Part shown: piece by piece, positions 7,793 to 15,107 of the stretch
Layout: every line of letters begins with the position of its first letter
Position numbering within the stretch: position 1 is the first letter of the stretch
NCBI GenBank assembly: GCA_023384025.1
Contig: JAHDXX010000003.1
Coordinates: 1-18,645, forward strand
Reading direction: 5' to 3'
DNA length: 18,645 nucleotides
Source of the DNA: Sphingomonadaceae bacterium
GTDB lineage: Bacteria > Pseudomonadota > Alphaproteobacteria > Sphingomonadales > Sphingomonadaceae
Position numbers and translations under genes: made by a program
Notes under the pieces: generated by a model
Databases searched by the model: none
Seen by the model: the letters and a program-made list of their open reading frames with translations, nothing else
Told to the model about the DNA's origin: nothing

Positions 7793-7907
7793 ACCGTGTC
7801 GTTCCCGCCTGGCCAGATGGCCTGCGGGTCGAGGCAAGGCGCGCCCTATAGGGAGCGACGCGCGGGGTGGCAAGCGGGCAAATGCGGACTTTTCATTTCG
7901 CGTCGCT

Positions 7908-7950
7908 ATGAGCCGAAAACCGGTTCCCACTTTTCGGCGCGATGCTTTAG
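7908..7950. repeat. Short palindromic dispersed-type repeat upstream of thyA
   Basis: CCGAAAA (7913-7919) and TTTTCGG (7931-7937) form a 7-bp inverted repeat around CCGGTTCCCAC, followed by CGCGATGCTTTAG. From general knowledge, very similar strings (GAAAACCGGTTCCCACTTTT plus a trailing ATGCT) recur between genes in many Alphaproteobacteria. Copy number in this genome cannot be seen from one window. Confidence 0.5.
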
Positions 7951-7959
7951 TGCACATTC

Positions 7960-8916
7960 ATGTTCACGCCCGCGATTCCCATGCCCAGGACCGAACCCGA
8001 CCACCCCGAATGGCAGTATCTCGACCTGATGCGCCAGATCTGGGAGAGCGGCAGCCAGCGGATCGACCGGACCGGGATCGGCACCCGCTCGGTCTTCGGT
8101 GCGATGTTGCGCTATGACCTTGCCGACGGCGCGATGCCGCTGATCACCACCAAGCGGGTCTACTGGAAAACCGCGACGCGCGAGATGCTGTGGTTCCTCA
8201 CCGGTGAAACCAATATCCGCCCGCTCGTGTTGCAAGGCGTCAAGATCTGGAACGAGTGGCCGCACGCGCGCTACGTCAGGGAAACCGGCGAGGCTATTGC
8301 GCTTGACGACTTCGTCCAGCGCATCGCCGAGGACGAAGCCTTTGCGGAGCGGTGGGGCGATCTCGGCCCGGTCTATGGCAAGCAATGGGTCGACTGGCCG
8401 ACCTGGCGCTATCGCAAGGATGGTCTCTACGAGCGCGGCGAGGGCATCAACCAGGTTGCGCAGGTGGTCGAGAGCCTCCGCTCCAACCCCGGCAGCCGCC
8501 GCCATATCATCGAAGGGTGGAACGTGGCCGAGCTCGACCGGATGGCCTTGCCGCCGTGCCACAAGAGCTACCAGTTCCACGTTGCCGGAAACAGGCTCAA
8601 CTGCGCGCTCTACCAGCGCAGCTGCGATGTTGCGCTGGGCTTGCCGTTCAACCTGTGGTCGGCGGCGCTGCTCCAGCGGATGATCGCACAGCAGGTTGAT
8701 CTCGAGCCGGGCGAGCTGGTGTGGATGGGCGGCGACACGCACCTCTATCTGAATCACGAGCACCTGATTACCGAGCAGCTCGCGCGCCAGCCGCAGGGCC
8801 AGCCGCGGCTTGAAATAGTCAGGCGGCCCGACAGCATTTTCGACTACCGGATCGACGACTTCGTGGTCGATAATTACACGCCGCACCCGCCGATCAAGGC
8901 GCCTGTTGCGGTATAG
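7960..8916 (+). CDS. thyA: Thymidylate synthase
   Basis: ThyA methylates dUMP to dTMP using 5,10-methylenetetrahydrofolate and gives dihydrofolate; it is a cytoplasmic homodimer and the only de novo thymidylate route when thyX is absent. Visible signatures are DRTGIGTRSVFG near the N-terminus, the catalytic cysteine in ALPPCHKSYQFHV (Cys200), the dUMP-binding QRSCDVALGLPFN, GDTHLYLNH, and the C-terminal IKAPVAV. At 318 residues it is of the longer type (like Lactobacillus casei), with an extra segment of about 50 residues at 105-155 (roughly RYVRETGEAI to WGDLGPVYG) relative to the 264-residue E. coli enzyme. Neither ATG 7960 nor the in-frame ATG 7981 has a good ribosome binding site; 7981 would give an N-terminus closer to family norms. 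Confidence 0.97.
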   Translation: MFTPAIPMPRTEPDHPEWQYLDLMRQIWESGSQRIDRTGIGTRSVFGAMLRYDLADGAMPLITTKRVYWKTATREMLWFLTGETNIRPLVLQGVKIWNEWPHARYVRETGEAIALDDFVQRIAEDEAFAERWGDLGPVYGKQWVDWPTWRYRKDGLYERGEGINQVAQVVESLRSNPGSRRHIIEGWNVAELDRMALPPCHKSYQFHVAGNRLNCALYQRSCDVALGLPFNLWSAALLQRMIAQQVDLEPGELVWMGGDTHLYLNHEHLITEQLARQPQGQPRLEIVRRPDSIFDYRIDDFVVDNYTPHPPIKAPVAV

Positions 8917-8936
8917 CCCGCGATGGGTTCATATGC

Positions 8937-8973
8937 TTGACCGCTTCCGCTGCGCGCAATAAAAGTGCGCGCA
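8937..8973 (+). promoter_or_regulatory. Candidate promoter and operator of the branched-chain 2-oxoacid dehydrogenase operon
   Basis: TTGACC (8937-8942) matches the -35 consensus at five of six positions. An A/T-rich -10-like stretch AATAAAAG follows at 8958-8965. The palindromic octamer TGCGCGCA occurs at 8951-8958 and again at 8966-8973, bracketing the -10 stretch. A regulator bound there would block the polymerase. The regulator is not known. Confidence 0.45.
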
Positions 8974-8988
8974 TTTGTAAGAAAGCAA

Positions 8989-9004
8989 CGGCAGCTTTTT
9001 GCCG
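8989..9004 (+). other. Leader hairpin just before the E1 alpha ribosome binding site
   Basis: CGGCA (8989-8993) pairs with TGCCG (9000-9004) around GCTTTT. It ends two bases before the GGGAG ribosome binding site (9007-9011), so it could modulate translation or be neutral. Confidence 0.3.
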
Positions 9005-9016
9005 CTGGGAGAGCGC

Positions 9017-10312
9017 ATGATGGCCGACCGGCCCGCAGGCAACAACAAGCCCGCCCTGGAACTTCACGTTCCCGAGCCGCGGTTCCGCCCGGGTGACGAG
9101 GCGGACTTCTCGCACCTCGAAATTCCTCCTGCCGGGCAGCAACAGCGCCCCGACGAGGCGTGCGAAGCGCGCGAGACTATGGCGCTGTGCCACGACCTGA
9201 TCCGGGTGCTGGGCGAAGACGATCAGGCGCATGGTCCGTGGGACCCGAAGCTCGATCCCGAAACCCTGCGCACCATGCTCGGCCACATGGCCCAGGTCCG
9301 TGCGTTCGACGAGCGCATGTTCCGTGGGCAAAGGCAGGGCAAGACCAGCTTCTACATGAAGTGCACCGGGGAAGAGGCGACGTCGGTCGCTGCTGCGATG
9401 GCGCTGGCGAGCGACGACATGGTGTTTCCCAGCTATCGCCAACAGGGCATCCTGATCACGCGCGGCTATCCCATGGTCGAGATGATCAACCAGATCTACT
9501 CTAACAAGGCCGACAAGCTGAAGGGCCGCCAGCTGCCGATCATGTATTCGAGCCGCGAGCACAGCTTCTTCTCGATCAGCGGCAACCTGGCAACGCAGTG
9601 CCCGCAGGCAGTCGGCTGGGCCATGGCCAGCGCGATCAAGGGCGATACCCGGATCGCTGCAAGCTGGGTCGGCGAGGGGAGTACCGCAGAGGGCGATTTC
9701 CACAGCGCCTGCACCTTTGCGACGGTCTATAATGCACCGGTTATCCTCAACGTTATCAACAACCAGTGGGCGATTTCCAGCTTCAGCGGATTTGCCGGCG
9801 CAGAGCGGACCACGTTTGCTGCCCGAGCGGTGGGTTATGGCCTCGCCGGGCTGAGGGTCGATGGCAATGATGCGCTGGCGGTCTACGCAGCGCAGCGATG
9901 GGCCGCCAACCGCGCCCGCGCCAACGCCGGGCCGACACTGATCGAATACTTCACTTACCGCGCCGAGGGCCATTCGACCTCCGACGATCCCAGCGCCTAC
10001 CGCAGCGCGCAAGAGCGCAGCGAATGGCCGCTGGGCGATCCGATCATGCGCCTCAAGAACCACCTGATCGCGCTCGGTGAATGGGACGAGGAACGCCACG
10101 CGGCGATGGACCTCGTTGCCGCCGAACGGGTCAAGGAAGCAACCAAGGAAGCCGAGAAGAACGGCATTCTCGGTCATGGCCTGCATCATCCGTTCCGCAC
10201 CATGTTCCAGGACGTCTACGAGGAACTGCCCTGGCATCTGGAAGAGCAGGCAAAGCAGGCGCGGCGCGAACGCGAGATCAAGTGGCCGGGGGTCGAACCA
10301 TGGGCGATGTGA
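9017..10312 (+). CDS. bkdA1: Branched-chain 2-oxoacid dehydrogenase E1 component, alpha subunit
   Basis: E1 alpha forms a heterotetramer with E1 beta and uses thiamine diphosphate to decarboxylate 2-oxoisovalerate and its homologues from Val, Leu and Ile, then reductively acylates the lipoyl group of E2. The 431-residue sequence opens with LELHVPEPRFRPGDEADF, as in Pseudomonas BkdA1, which separates it from pyruvate dehydrogenase E1 alpha. It has FPSYRQQGILITRGYPMV, GRQLPIMYSS and the thiamine diphosphate/Mg motif beginning GEGSTAEGDFHSA (219) and closing with NVINNQWAIS. HSTSDDPSAYR corresponds to the loop phosphorylated in eukaryotic enzymes. Start 9017 follows GGGAG by 5 bases; ATG 9020, the next codon, is equally possible. 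Its last 13 bases overlap the E1 beta gene, so translation is probably coupled. Confidence 0.95.
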   Translation: MMADRPAGNNKPALELHVPEPRFRPGDEADFSHLEIPPAGQQQRPDEACEARETMALCHDLIRVLGEDDQAHGPWDPKLDPETLRTMLGHMAQVRAFDERMFRGQRQGKTSFYMKCTGEEATSVAAAMALASDDMVFPSYRQQGILITRGYPMVEMINQIYSNKADKLKGRQLPIMYSSREHSFFSISGNLATQCPQAVGWAMASAIKGDTRIAASWVGEGSTAEGDFHSACTFATVYNAPVILNVINNQWAISSFSGFAGAERTTFAARAVGYGLAGLRVDGNDALAVYAAQRWAANRARANAGPTLIEYFTYRAEGHSTSDDPSAYRSAQERSEWPLGDPIMRLKNHLIALGEWDEERHAAMDLVAAERVKEATKEAEKNGILGHGLHHPFRTMFQDVYEELPWHLEEQAKQARREREIKWPGVEPWAM

Positions 10313-11367
10313 GCGAAACCCCGGTGGAAGCAGTGGCTGAAACGGCTGTCGAAGAGCGCCGCCTCAACATGATCGAGGCGATCAATGATGCGCTCGACAT
10401 CATGATGACGCGCGATCCCGACGTTATCGTCATGGGCGAGGACGTGGGCTATTTCGGCGGCGTGTTTCGTGCGACCGCGGGATTGCAGGCCAAGCACGGC
10501 AAGAAGCGGGTGTTCGACACTCCGATCAGCGAATGCGGGATCATCGGTGCGGCAGTGGGCATGTGCGCCTATGGCCTGCGCCCGGTCCCGGAAATCCAGT
10601 TCGCCGACTATATCTACCCAGGGCTGGACCAGCTTATCAGCGAGGCGGCGCGGCTTCGCTATCGCTCGGCATGTGACTATATCGCCCCGCTGACCGTGCG
10701 GAGCCCCTTTGGCGGGGGGATCTTCGGCGGGCAGACCCACAGCCAGAGCCCGGAGGCGCTGTTCACCCATGTGGCGGGCCTCAAGACAGTGATCCCCTCG
10801 ACCCCGTATGATGCCAAGGGCCTGCTGATCTCCGCGATCGAGGACAACGATCCGGTGATCTTCTTCGAACCGAAGCGGATCTACAACGGGCCGTTCACCG
10901 GCTACTACGACAAGCCGGTCGAGCCGTGGAAGCGGCACAAGGACAGCGTTGTTCCGGAAGGGCACTACAAGGTGCCGCTGGGCAAGGCGCGGACGGTGAC
11001 CGACGGTGATGCGCTGACCGTCCTCGCCTATGGCACCATGGTCCACGTGGCCGAAGCGGTCTGCGCGGCCAAGGGTGTCGATGCCCATATCCTCGACCTG
11101 CGCACGCTGGTGCCGCTCGACATCGAGGCGATCGAAGCCTCGGTCGAGCGCACCGGGCGGTGCCTGATCGTGCATGAAGCAACCCGTACCAGCGGCTTCG
11201 GCGCGGAACTTTCCGCGCTGGTGACCGAGCGCTGCTTCTACCATCTCGAAGCCCCGGTCGAGCGCGTCACCGGGTTTGACACGCCTTACCCCCACAGCCT
11301 CGAATGGGCCTATTTCCCCGGCCCTGTCCGCATCGGCGAGGCGATCGACAAGCTCCTCAAGGACTGA
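10300..11367 (+). CDS. bkdA2: Branched-chain 2-oxoacid dehydrogenase E1 component, beta subunit
   Basis: This 355-residue protein is the partner of the upstream E1 alpha. It contributes the pyrimidine-binding side of the thiamine diphosphate site and the interface to the E2 binding domain. Family features are MIEAINDALDIMMTRDPDVIVMGEDVGYFGGVF, DTPISECGIIGAAVGMCAYGLRP, the VRSPFGGGIFGGQTHSQSPEA loop, PKRIYNG and a transketolase C-terminal domain with LDLRTLVPLD and HEATRTSGFGAEL. The ATG at 10300 lies inside the end of the E1 alpha gene (13-base overlap) with a GGGGG run 7 bases upstream. A longer open frame extends back to 10081 but is only the shifted frame of E1 alpha. It stops 5 bases before E2. 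Confidence 0.95.
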   Translation: MGDVSETPVEAVAETAVEERRLNMIEAINDALDIMMTRDPDVIVMGEDVGYFGGVFRATAGLQAKHGKKRVFDTPISECGIIGAAVGMCAYGLRPVPEIQFADYIYPGLDQLISEAARLRYRSACDYIAPLTVRSPFGGGIFGGQTHSQSPEALFTHVAGLKTVIPSTPYDAKGLLISAIEDNDPVIFFEPKRIYNGPFTGYYDKPVEPWKRHKDSVVPEGHYKVPLGKARTVTDGDALTVLAYGTMVHVAEAVCAAKGVDAHILDLRTLVPLDIEAIEASVERTGRCLIVHEATRTSGFGAELSALVTERCFYHLEAPVERVTGFDTPYPHSLEWAYFPGPVRIGEAIDKLLKD

Positions 11368-11372
11368 CCGCG

Positions 11373-12689
11373 ATGGCGAAATTCATCTTCAACATGCCGG
11401 ACATTGGCGAAGGCATCGCCGAGGCGGAGATCGTCGCCTGGCACGTCAAGCCGGGCGACCGGATCGAGGAAGACCAGGAGTTCGTCGACATGATGACGGA
11501 CAAGGCCACCGTGCCGCTGGAAAGCCCGGTGACCGGCACGGTGCTGGAAGTGGCGGGCGAAGTCGGAGACATGGTCGCGATCGGCTCGGCGCTGGTGGTG
11601 ATCGAGATTGAGGGGGAAGGGGAGGCGGTCGAGGAGGCCGTAGCTGAACCAGCAGCACCTGCGGAATCTGAGCCTCAAGTAACCGCGCCGGAACCTGAGA
11701 AGCCCCTTCCCATGGGGGAAGGGGTTGGGGATGGGGGTTCCCTGGTCGAAGCGGTAGAAACCCCCGCGCCGTCGCAAGCCCACCCCCCGGCCCCCTCCCC
11801 CATGGGAGGGGGACATGTGAAAGTCCTTGCCAGCCCCGCCGTCCGCCAGCGGGCGCGCGATCTGGGGATCGACCTCGCCGAAGTGAAACCGGCGGAGGAT
11901 GGCCGCATTCGCCATGCTGACCTCGACGCCTTCCTCGCCTACAACGCAGGCGGCGGATTCGCCCCGTCAGGCAAGGCGCGGGCGGACGAGCAGGTCCGCG
12001 TGATTGGTCTGCGCAAGCGGATTGCGCAGAACATGGCCGAGGCCAAGCGCAACATCCCGCACTTCTCCTATGTCGAGGAATGCGACGTGACCGAGCTGGA
12101 GCGGCTGCGCGCCCAGCTCAACGATGCCCGCGGTAGCAAGCCCAAGTTGACCATGCTGCCGCTGCTGATTGCCGCGATCTGCAAGGCGCTGCCCAAGTAT
12201 CCGATGATCAACGCCCGCTACGATGACGAGGCGGGTCTGGTGACCCGCTACGGTGCGGTCCACCTCGGCATGGCAGCGCAGACCGATGGCGGGCTGATGG
12301 TGCCGGTGATTCGCGATGCGCAGGTGCGCAACCTGTGGCAACTCGCCGCCGAGATTGGCCGTCTGGCCGAGGCGGCGCGCAGCGGCAAGGCGACCAGCGA
12401 GGAACTGTCCGGTTCCACGCTCACGGTCACCTCGCTCGGCCCGCTCGGCGGGGTGGCGACCACCCCGGTGATCAACCGCCCGGAAGTGGCGATCATCGGC
12501 CCCAACCGGATCATCGAACGCCCGATGTTCGTCCCCGACGGGATGGGAGGTGAGCGGATCGAGAAGCGCAAGCTGATGAACATCTCCATCAGCTGCGACC
12601 ACCGCGTGGTCGACGGCCACGATGCCGCCAGCTTCGTGCAGGAACTGAAGCGCCTGCTGGAAACTCCGGCGCTGATTCTGGTTGGCTGA
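11373..12689 (+). CDS. bkdB: Branched-chain 2-oxoacid dehydrogenase E2 (dihydrolipoyl acyltransferase)
   Basis: E2 is the 438-residue core of the complex and transfers the acyl group from lipoyllysine to CoA. A single lipoyl domain spans about 1-80 with the lipoylated Lys44 in MTDKATVPL. A linker follows, then the E1/E3-binding domain at about 152-192 (LASPAVRQRARDLGIDLAEV). The acyltransferase domain, from about 210, carries the active-site motif HRVVDG (His410, Asp414). AAGGA lies 9 bases before ATG 11373. The linker is unusual: residues about 110-147 are encoded by two inverted copies of a GC-rich palindromic repeat, giving PLPMGEGVGDGG and PPAPSPMGGG in place of plain Ala/Pro-rich sequence. 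The frame is kept and the insert lies between folded domains, so activity is probably intact. E3 must be supplied by an lpd gene outside the window. Confidence 0.95.
   Translation: MAKFIFNMPDIGEGIAEAEIVAWHVKPGDRIEEDQEFVDMMTDKATVPLESPVTGTVLEVAGEVGDMVAIGSALVVIEIEGEGEAVEEAVAEPAAPAESEPQVTAPEPEKPLPMGEGVGDGGSLVEAVETPAPSQAHPPAPSPMGGGHVKVLASPAVRQRARDLGIDLAEVKPAEDGRIRHADLDAFLAYNAGGGFAPSGKARADEQVRVIGLRKRIAQNMAEAKRNIPHFSYVEECDVTELERLRAQLNDARGSKPKLTMLPLLIAAICKALPKYPMINARYDDEAGLVTRYGAVHLGMAAQTDGGLMVPVIRDAQVRNLWQLAAEIGRLAEAARSGKATSEELSGSTLTVTSLGPLGGVATTPVINRPEVAIIGPNRIIERPMFVPDGMGGERIEKRKLMNISISCDHRVVDGHDAASFVQELKRLLETPALILVG
11701..11814. repeat. Pair of inverted GC-rich palindromic repeats inside the E2 linker
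   Basis: Copy 1 has arms CCCCTTCCC (11703-11711) and GGGAAGGGG (11716-11724), followed by a G/T-rich tail to about 11738. Copy 2 has arms CCCCCTCCC (11791-11799) and GGGAGGGGG (11804-11812), preceded by a C-rich stretch that is the reverse complement of the tail of copy 1. The two copies point toward each other around about 45 bases of ordinary linker sequence. Such elements are usually intergenic; here both are translated in frame. Confidence 0.75.
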
Positions 12690-12695
12690 TCTGCT

Positions 12696-13292
12696 ATGCC
12701 TCTCCGCATGGAGAGGGACTCACGCGTAGACGACTACATCGCCAAGGCGGCGCCGTTCGCGCAGCCGATCCTCACGAGCCTGCGCGAACTGGCGCACACC
12801 GCGCTGCCGGGGGCGACCGAGGCGATCAAGTGGGGCTTCCCGCACCTGCTGGTCGAGGGCAAGAACGTCGCCGGATTTGCCGCGTTCAAGGCACATTGTG
12901 CGCTGGTGATCCACGGCGATTCGCAGGCCAGCGAAGGGATGGGCGGCTACGGAAAGATCGCCAGCTTCGAGCAGATTCCGCCCGAGGCGGAGATTATTGC
13001 TGCGTTGCATGCTGCGCGCGATCGGGTGCTGACCCATGGCAGCGCCACCAAGGGGCGTGGCAAGCCGCAGCCGAAGCCGGAAATTGCCGTACCGGATTAC
13101 TTTGCCGAGGCGCTGGCGGCGAATCCTGCAGCGCAGGCGAGCTTTGACAAGCTCGCCCCGTCACACCGGCGCGAATATCTCGAATGGATCACCGGGGCAA
13201 AGCGTGAGGATACGCGCGCAAGACGGATTGCGACCACGATCGAATGGCTGACCGAGGGCAAGAAGCGGAACTGGAAGTACGAGAACTGCTGA
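12696..13292 (+). CDS. DUF1801 / YdeI (OmpD-associated)-like protein
   Basis: This is a 198-residue cytoplasmic protein with no signal peptide. The N-terminal half matches the DUF1801 fold (YIAKAAPFAQPILTSLRELAHTALPGATE, then IKWGFPHLLVEGKNVAGFAAFKAHCAL). The C-terminal half (from about PDYFAEALAANPAA) matches the YdeI/OmdA 'bacteriocin-protection' family, ending APSHRREYLEWITGAKR...EWLTEGKKRNWKY. The biochemical role of the family is not established; the YdeI name comes from enteric stress and peptide-resistance phenotypes. It begins 6 bases after the E2 stop without a clear ribosome binding site, so it may be translated by coupling within the bkd operon; a link to branched-chain catabolism is not implied. 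ATG 12708 is an alternative start. Confidence 0.85.
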   Translation: MPLRMERDSRVDDYIAKAAPFAQPILTSLRELAHTALPGATEAIKWGFPHLLVEGKNVAGFAAFKAHCALVIHGDSQASEGMGGYGKIASFEQIPPEAEIIAALHAARDRVLTHGSATKGRGKPQPKPEIAVPDYFAEALAANPAAQASFDKLAPSHRREYLEWITGAKREDTRARRIATTIEWLTEGKKRNWKYENC

Positions 13293-13739
13293 TCAGCGCA
13301 CGATCGCACTGTAGGTCAGCACGCCGCGGCCGAGGGCGGCTTCGGCGTCGCTGACATGCCAGCGCAGGTGGGTCACGTCTTCCGGCGTTGCCTTGCGAGT
13401 GCCGACACGAAGTGTGCCGAGTTCGCCCCAGGTCTTGCCGCCATTGGTAGAGACCATGGGCTTCATCCCGCCGCTGCTGCGAAAGGCGAGGTCGCGCGGA
13501 ACGCGGCTGGAGACGACGAATCCGTCTGGTCGGCCCGGCGCCGTCCATTCGAGCATGAGGACGACAACGTCCCCGCGCCGGAGCGTTTCAGCCGGCTCCA
13601 GCGACAGCGCCATCCGGCCGGGCGCGACCGGAGCCTTGCGCTCGACGAACACGGCGCGCGAGATTTCCACCCCGGTCTGCGCGGCAGTGGCACCGGCGGC
13701 CAGCGTGGCTGCGGCGAGAGTCAGCAGGATTTTCGTCAT
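13293..13739 (-). CDS. Small exported protein of unknown function
   Basis: This 148-residue protein was not recognised as a named family. It has a clear signal peptide (MTKILLTLAAATLAAGATAA, cleavage after about residue 20), so the mature part of about 128 residues is periplasmic or secreted. The mature part is predicted mostly beta from its alternating hydrophobic pattern (LRRGDVVVLMLEW, GFVVSSRVPRDLAF) and ends LTYSAIVR; SSGGMKPMVSTNGGKTWGEL resembles surface loops of immunoglobulin-like or DUF11-like beta sandwiches, but this is only a resemblance. Start 13739 has a GGGGGA run just upstream; the frame continues upstream to 13916 without support. Its stop codon directly abuts the stop of the convergent YdeI-like gene (TGA then TCA, no spacer). 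Confidence 0.75.
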   Translation of the reverse strand: MTKILLTLAAATLAAGATAAQTGVEISRAVFVERKAPVAPGRMALSLEPAETLRRGDVVVLMLEWTAPGRPDGFVVSSRVPRDLAFRSSGGMKPMVSTNGGKTWGELGTLRVGTRKATPEDVTHLRWHVSDAEAALGRGVLTYSAIVR

Positions 13740-13875
13740 CGGTCCCCCGTTCCGGTCGTGGTGGACCGGTCGAGCCCCTGTGGCGGGAAGAGCCGAAAAT
13801 ATGGTTAACGAAGGGCTGCGGAGGGCATGCGCTTGGGGTCGTGAAGCCTTGTTCGAAAATTGCGCGGTTGGGCCA

Positions 13876-13904
13876 TTGACAGCCTCGCGAGCCTGCCTTA
13901 GTGG
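13876..13904 (+). promoter_or_regulatory. Candidate promoter of tRNA-Asp
   Basis: A perfect -35 hexamer TTGACA is at 13876-13881. With a spacer of 16-17 bases the -10 region falls on TTAGTG/TAGTGG (13898-13904), which is a weak match. Transcription would begin near 13911, about 14 bases before the mature tRNA 5' end. Confidence 0.5.
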
Positions 13905-13910
13905 CGCGGC

Positions 13911-14008
13911 TCCCAAGTGGCTGCGCGGGTGTAGCTCAGTTGGTTAGAGTGTCGGCCTGTCACGCCGAAGGTCGCGGGTTCGAGCCCCGTCACTCGCGCC
14001 ACTTGGGA
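13911..14008. repeat. 11-bp inverted repeat flanking tRNA-Asp
   Basis: TCCCAAGTGGC (13911-13921) is the exact reverse complement of GCCACTTGGGA (13998-14008). The right arm includes the discriminator base and CCA end of the tRNA. In the precursor RNA, leader and trailer could pair and extend the acceptor stem. Confidence 0.6.
13925..14001 (+). tRNA. tRNA-Asp (anticodon GTC)
   Basis: A full cloverleaf of 77 bases with encoded CCA (13999-14001). The acceptor arm GCGGGTG pairs with CACTCGC (one G-T), the discriminator is G, the D arm reads GCTCAGTTGGTTAGAGT, and the anticodon stem TCGGC/GCCGA closes the loop CTGTCAC with anticodon GTC. The T arm contains GGGTTCGAGCCCC. It is convergent with the MBL-fold gene, whose stop lies 13 bases downstream. 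Confidence 0.96.
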
Positions 14009-14013
14009 AATTC

Positions 14014-15081
14014 TCACAACAAATCGTCGAATATCACATCCTTGTCCTTTGCGGGAAGGCTGACGAGCATGCCGTCCTGCGCCAGCGTGATCGCGTCGAA
14101 ATGATCGCGGGTCTCGCCGAGGAACACCCGTTCGATCAGGCGCGCCGGCGGGGCGGGGACGAGGTGATAGAGTACCAGCTCGCGCACGCCAGCGTCGGCG
14201 GCGACGCGAGCAGCGTCTTCGGGCGAGGTGTGATAATCCGGAATGTCCGCCATGATCTTGGCCGCATCGGGATTGCCACGCGCGGTCAGCTGCTTGCCGA
14301 TCCGCCCGATCATCCGCGGGTTGAGCGCTTCGTGGAACAGCACATCGGCGCCCTTGGCGAATTTGGCCAGTGCGTCCGACTTCACCGTGTCGCCGCTGAT
14401 CACGAGGCTGCGCCCGCCGTAGTCGATGCGGTAAGCCAGCGCGCGGTCAACCGGGGCATGGTCGACCGGCAGGGCGCGGATGGTCACGTCACTGTCGCGG
14501 TAAATGATCACCCCGCCTGCTTCGATCGGCACGATCCGTGCTTCTCCCCCGAACCCACCGGGCCGGGCGACCGCTTCGCCGTGGTGGGCGATGCGGTAGC
14601 CGCGATCGATGGTGTAGGCATCGGTAAAGCCTGCCACGATCCGGTCGGTCCCTTCCGGTCCGTAGATCGGCAGCGGGGTGTCGCGGCCGCCAGCCATCCA
14701 GGCCTGAAGCATGAGTTCGCCCAGGCCGTCAAAGTGGTCGGAATGCAGGTGCGTCAGGAACGCGGCGTCGAGCCGGTCCATCGGGAAGCCCATGCGGCCG
14801 AGCTTGCGGATCGATCCGGAACCGGCATCGAACACGAACCCGCGTTTGCCCGCAAGCACGGCGATGCATGGCCCGGCCCGTTCGGCATCGGGCATGGGCG
14901 AACCGCTGCCGCAGACATAGGCGTGCAGGCCATCGGGGAGGGACGCCGTGCGGTCGACGCCGACCGTGGTCGAAACTGCCCGCTCGAACAGCCGCTCGCC
15001 GATCTGGCGCTGGCCGAGCGCAAACCCCGCCACAACCACCATGACGAGCGCCAGTATTCCCCAGCCAAGCCGCTTCTTCAT
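14014..15081 (-). CDS. Membrane-anchored MBL-fold metallo-hydrolase (RNase Z/arylsulfatase-like)
   Basis: This 355-residue protein has one hydrophobic N-terminal segment (about 5-23, MKKRLGWG then ILALVMVVVAGFALG) that acts as an uncleaved anchor or signal peptide, placing the enzyme in the periplasm. The metallo-beta-lactamase core starts with YVCGSGSPMPDAERAGPC and FDAGSGS, followed by the zinc motif THLHSDH (His111, His113, Asp115, His116), then ALPVDHAP, ISGDTVKSD and ADVLFHEA. The C-terminal HTSPEDAARVA...LVLYHLVP supplies the final ligand histidine. The layout is that of RNase Z-like phosphodiesterases and Pseudomonas-type arylsulfatases; the export signal argues against tRNA processing and the substrate is unknown. 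SD AGGGG is 7 bases upstream and lies in the short CCCC-GAAAA-GGGG hairpin (15089-15101). Confidence 0.85.
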   Translation of the reverse strand: MKKRLGWGILALVMVVVAGFALGQRQIGERLFERAVSTTVGVDRTASLPDGLHAYVCGSGSPMPDAERAGPCIAVLAGKRGFVFDAGSGSIRKLGRMGFPMDRLDAAFLTHLHSDHFDGLGELMLQAWMAGGRDTPLPIYGPEGTDRIVAGFTDAYTIDRGYRIAHHGEAVARPGGFGGEARIVPIEAGGVIIYRDSDVTIRALPVDHAPVDRALAYRIDYGGRSLVISGDTVKSDALAKFAKGADVLFHEALNPRMIGRIGKQLTARGNPDAAKIMADIPDYHTSPEDAARVAADAGVRELVLYHLVPAPPARLIERVFLGETRDHFDAITLAQDGMLVSLPAKDKDVIFDDLL

Positions 15082-15107
15082 GATCGATCCCCTTTTCGGG
15101 GAAGCTA

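Noticed and set aside
7574..7957. N-terminal extension of the GGDEF protein
   Set aside because: The extra residues are the antisense or sense of the tRNA-Pro gene and its flanks; the membrane segment begins right after ATG 7573.
7906..8886. Minus-strand open frame of 326 codons opposite thyA
   Set aside because: thyA on plus has all family motifs; the antisense frame also crosses the repeat and has no ribosome binding site or domain.
8894..11295. Two long minus-strand open frames (447 and 359 codons) opposite bkdA1 and bkdA2
   Set aside because: Both are shadows of highly conserved plus-strand genes in high-GC DNA.
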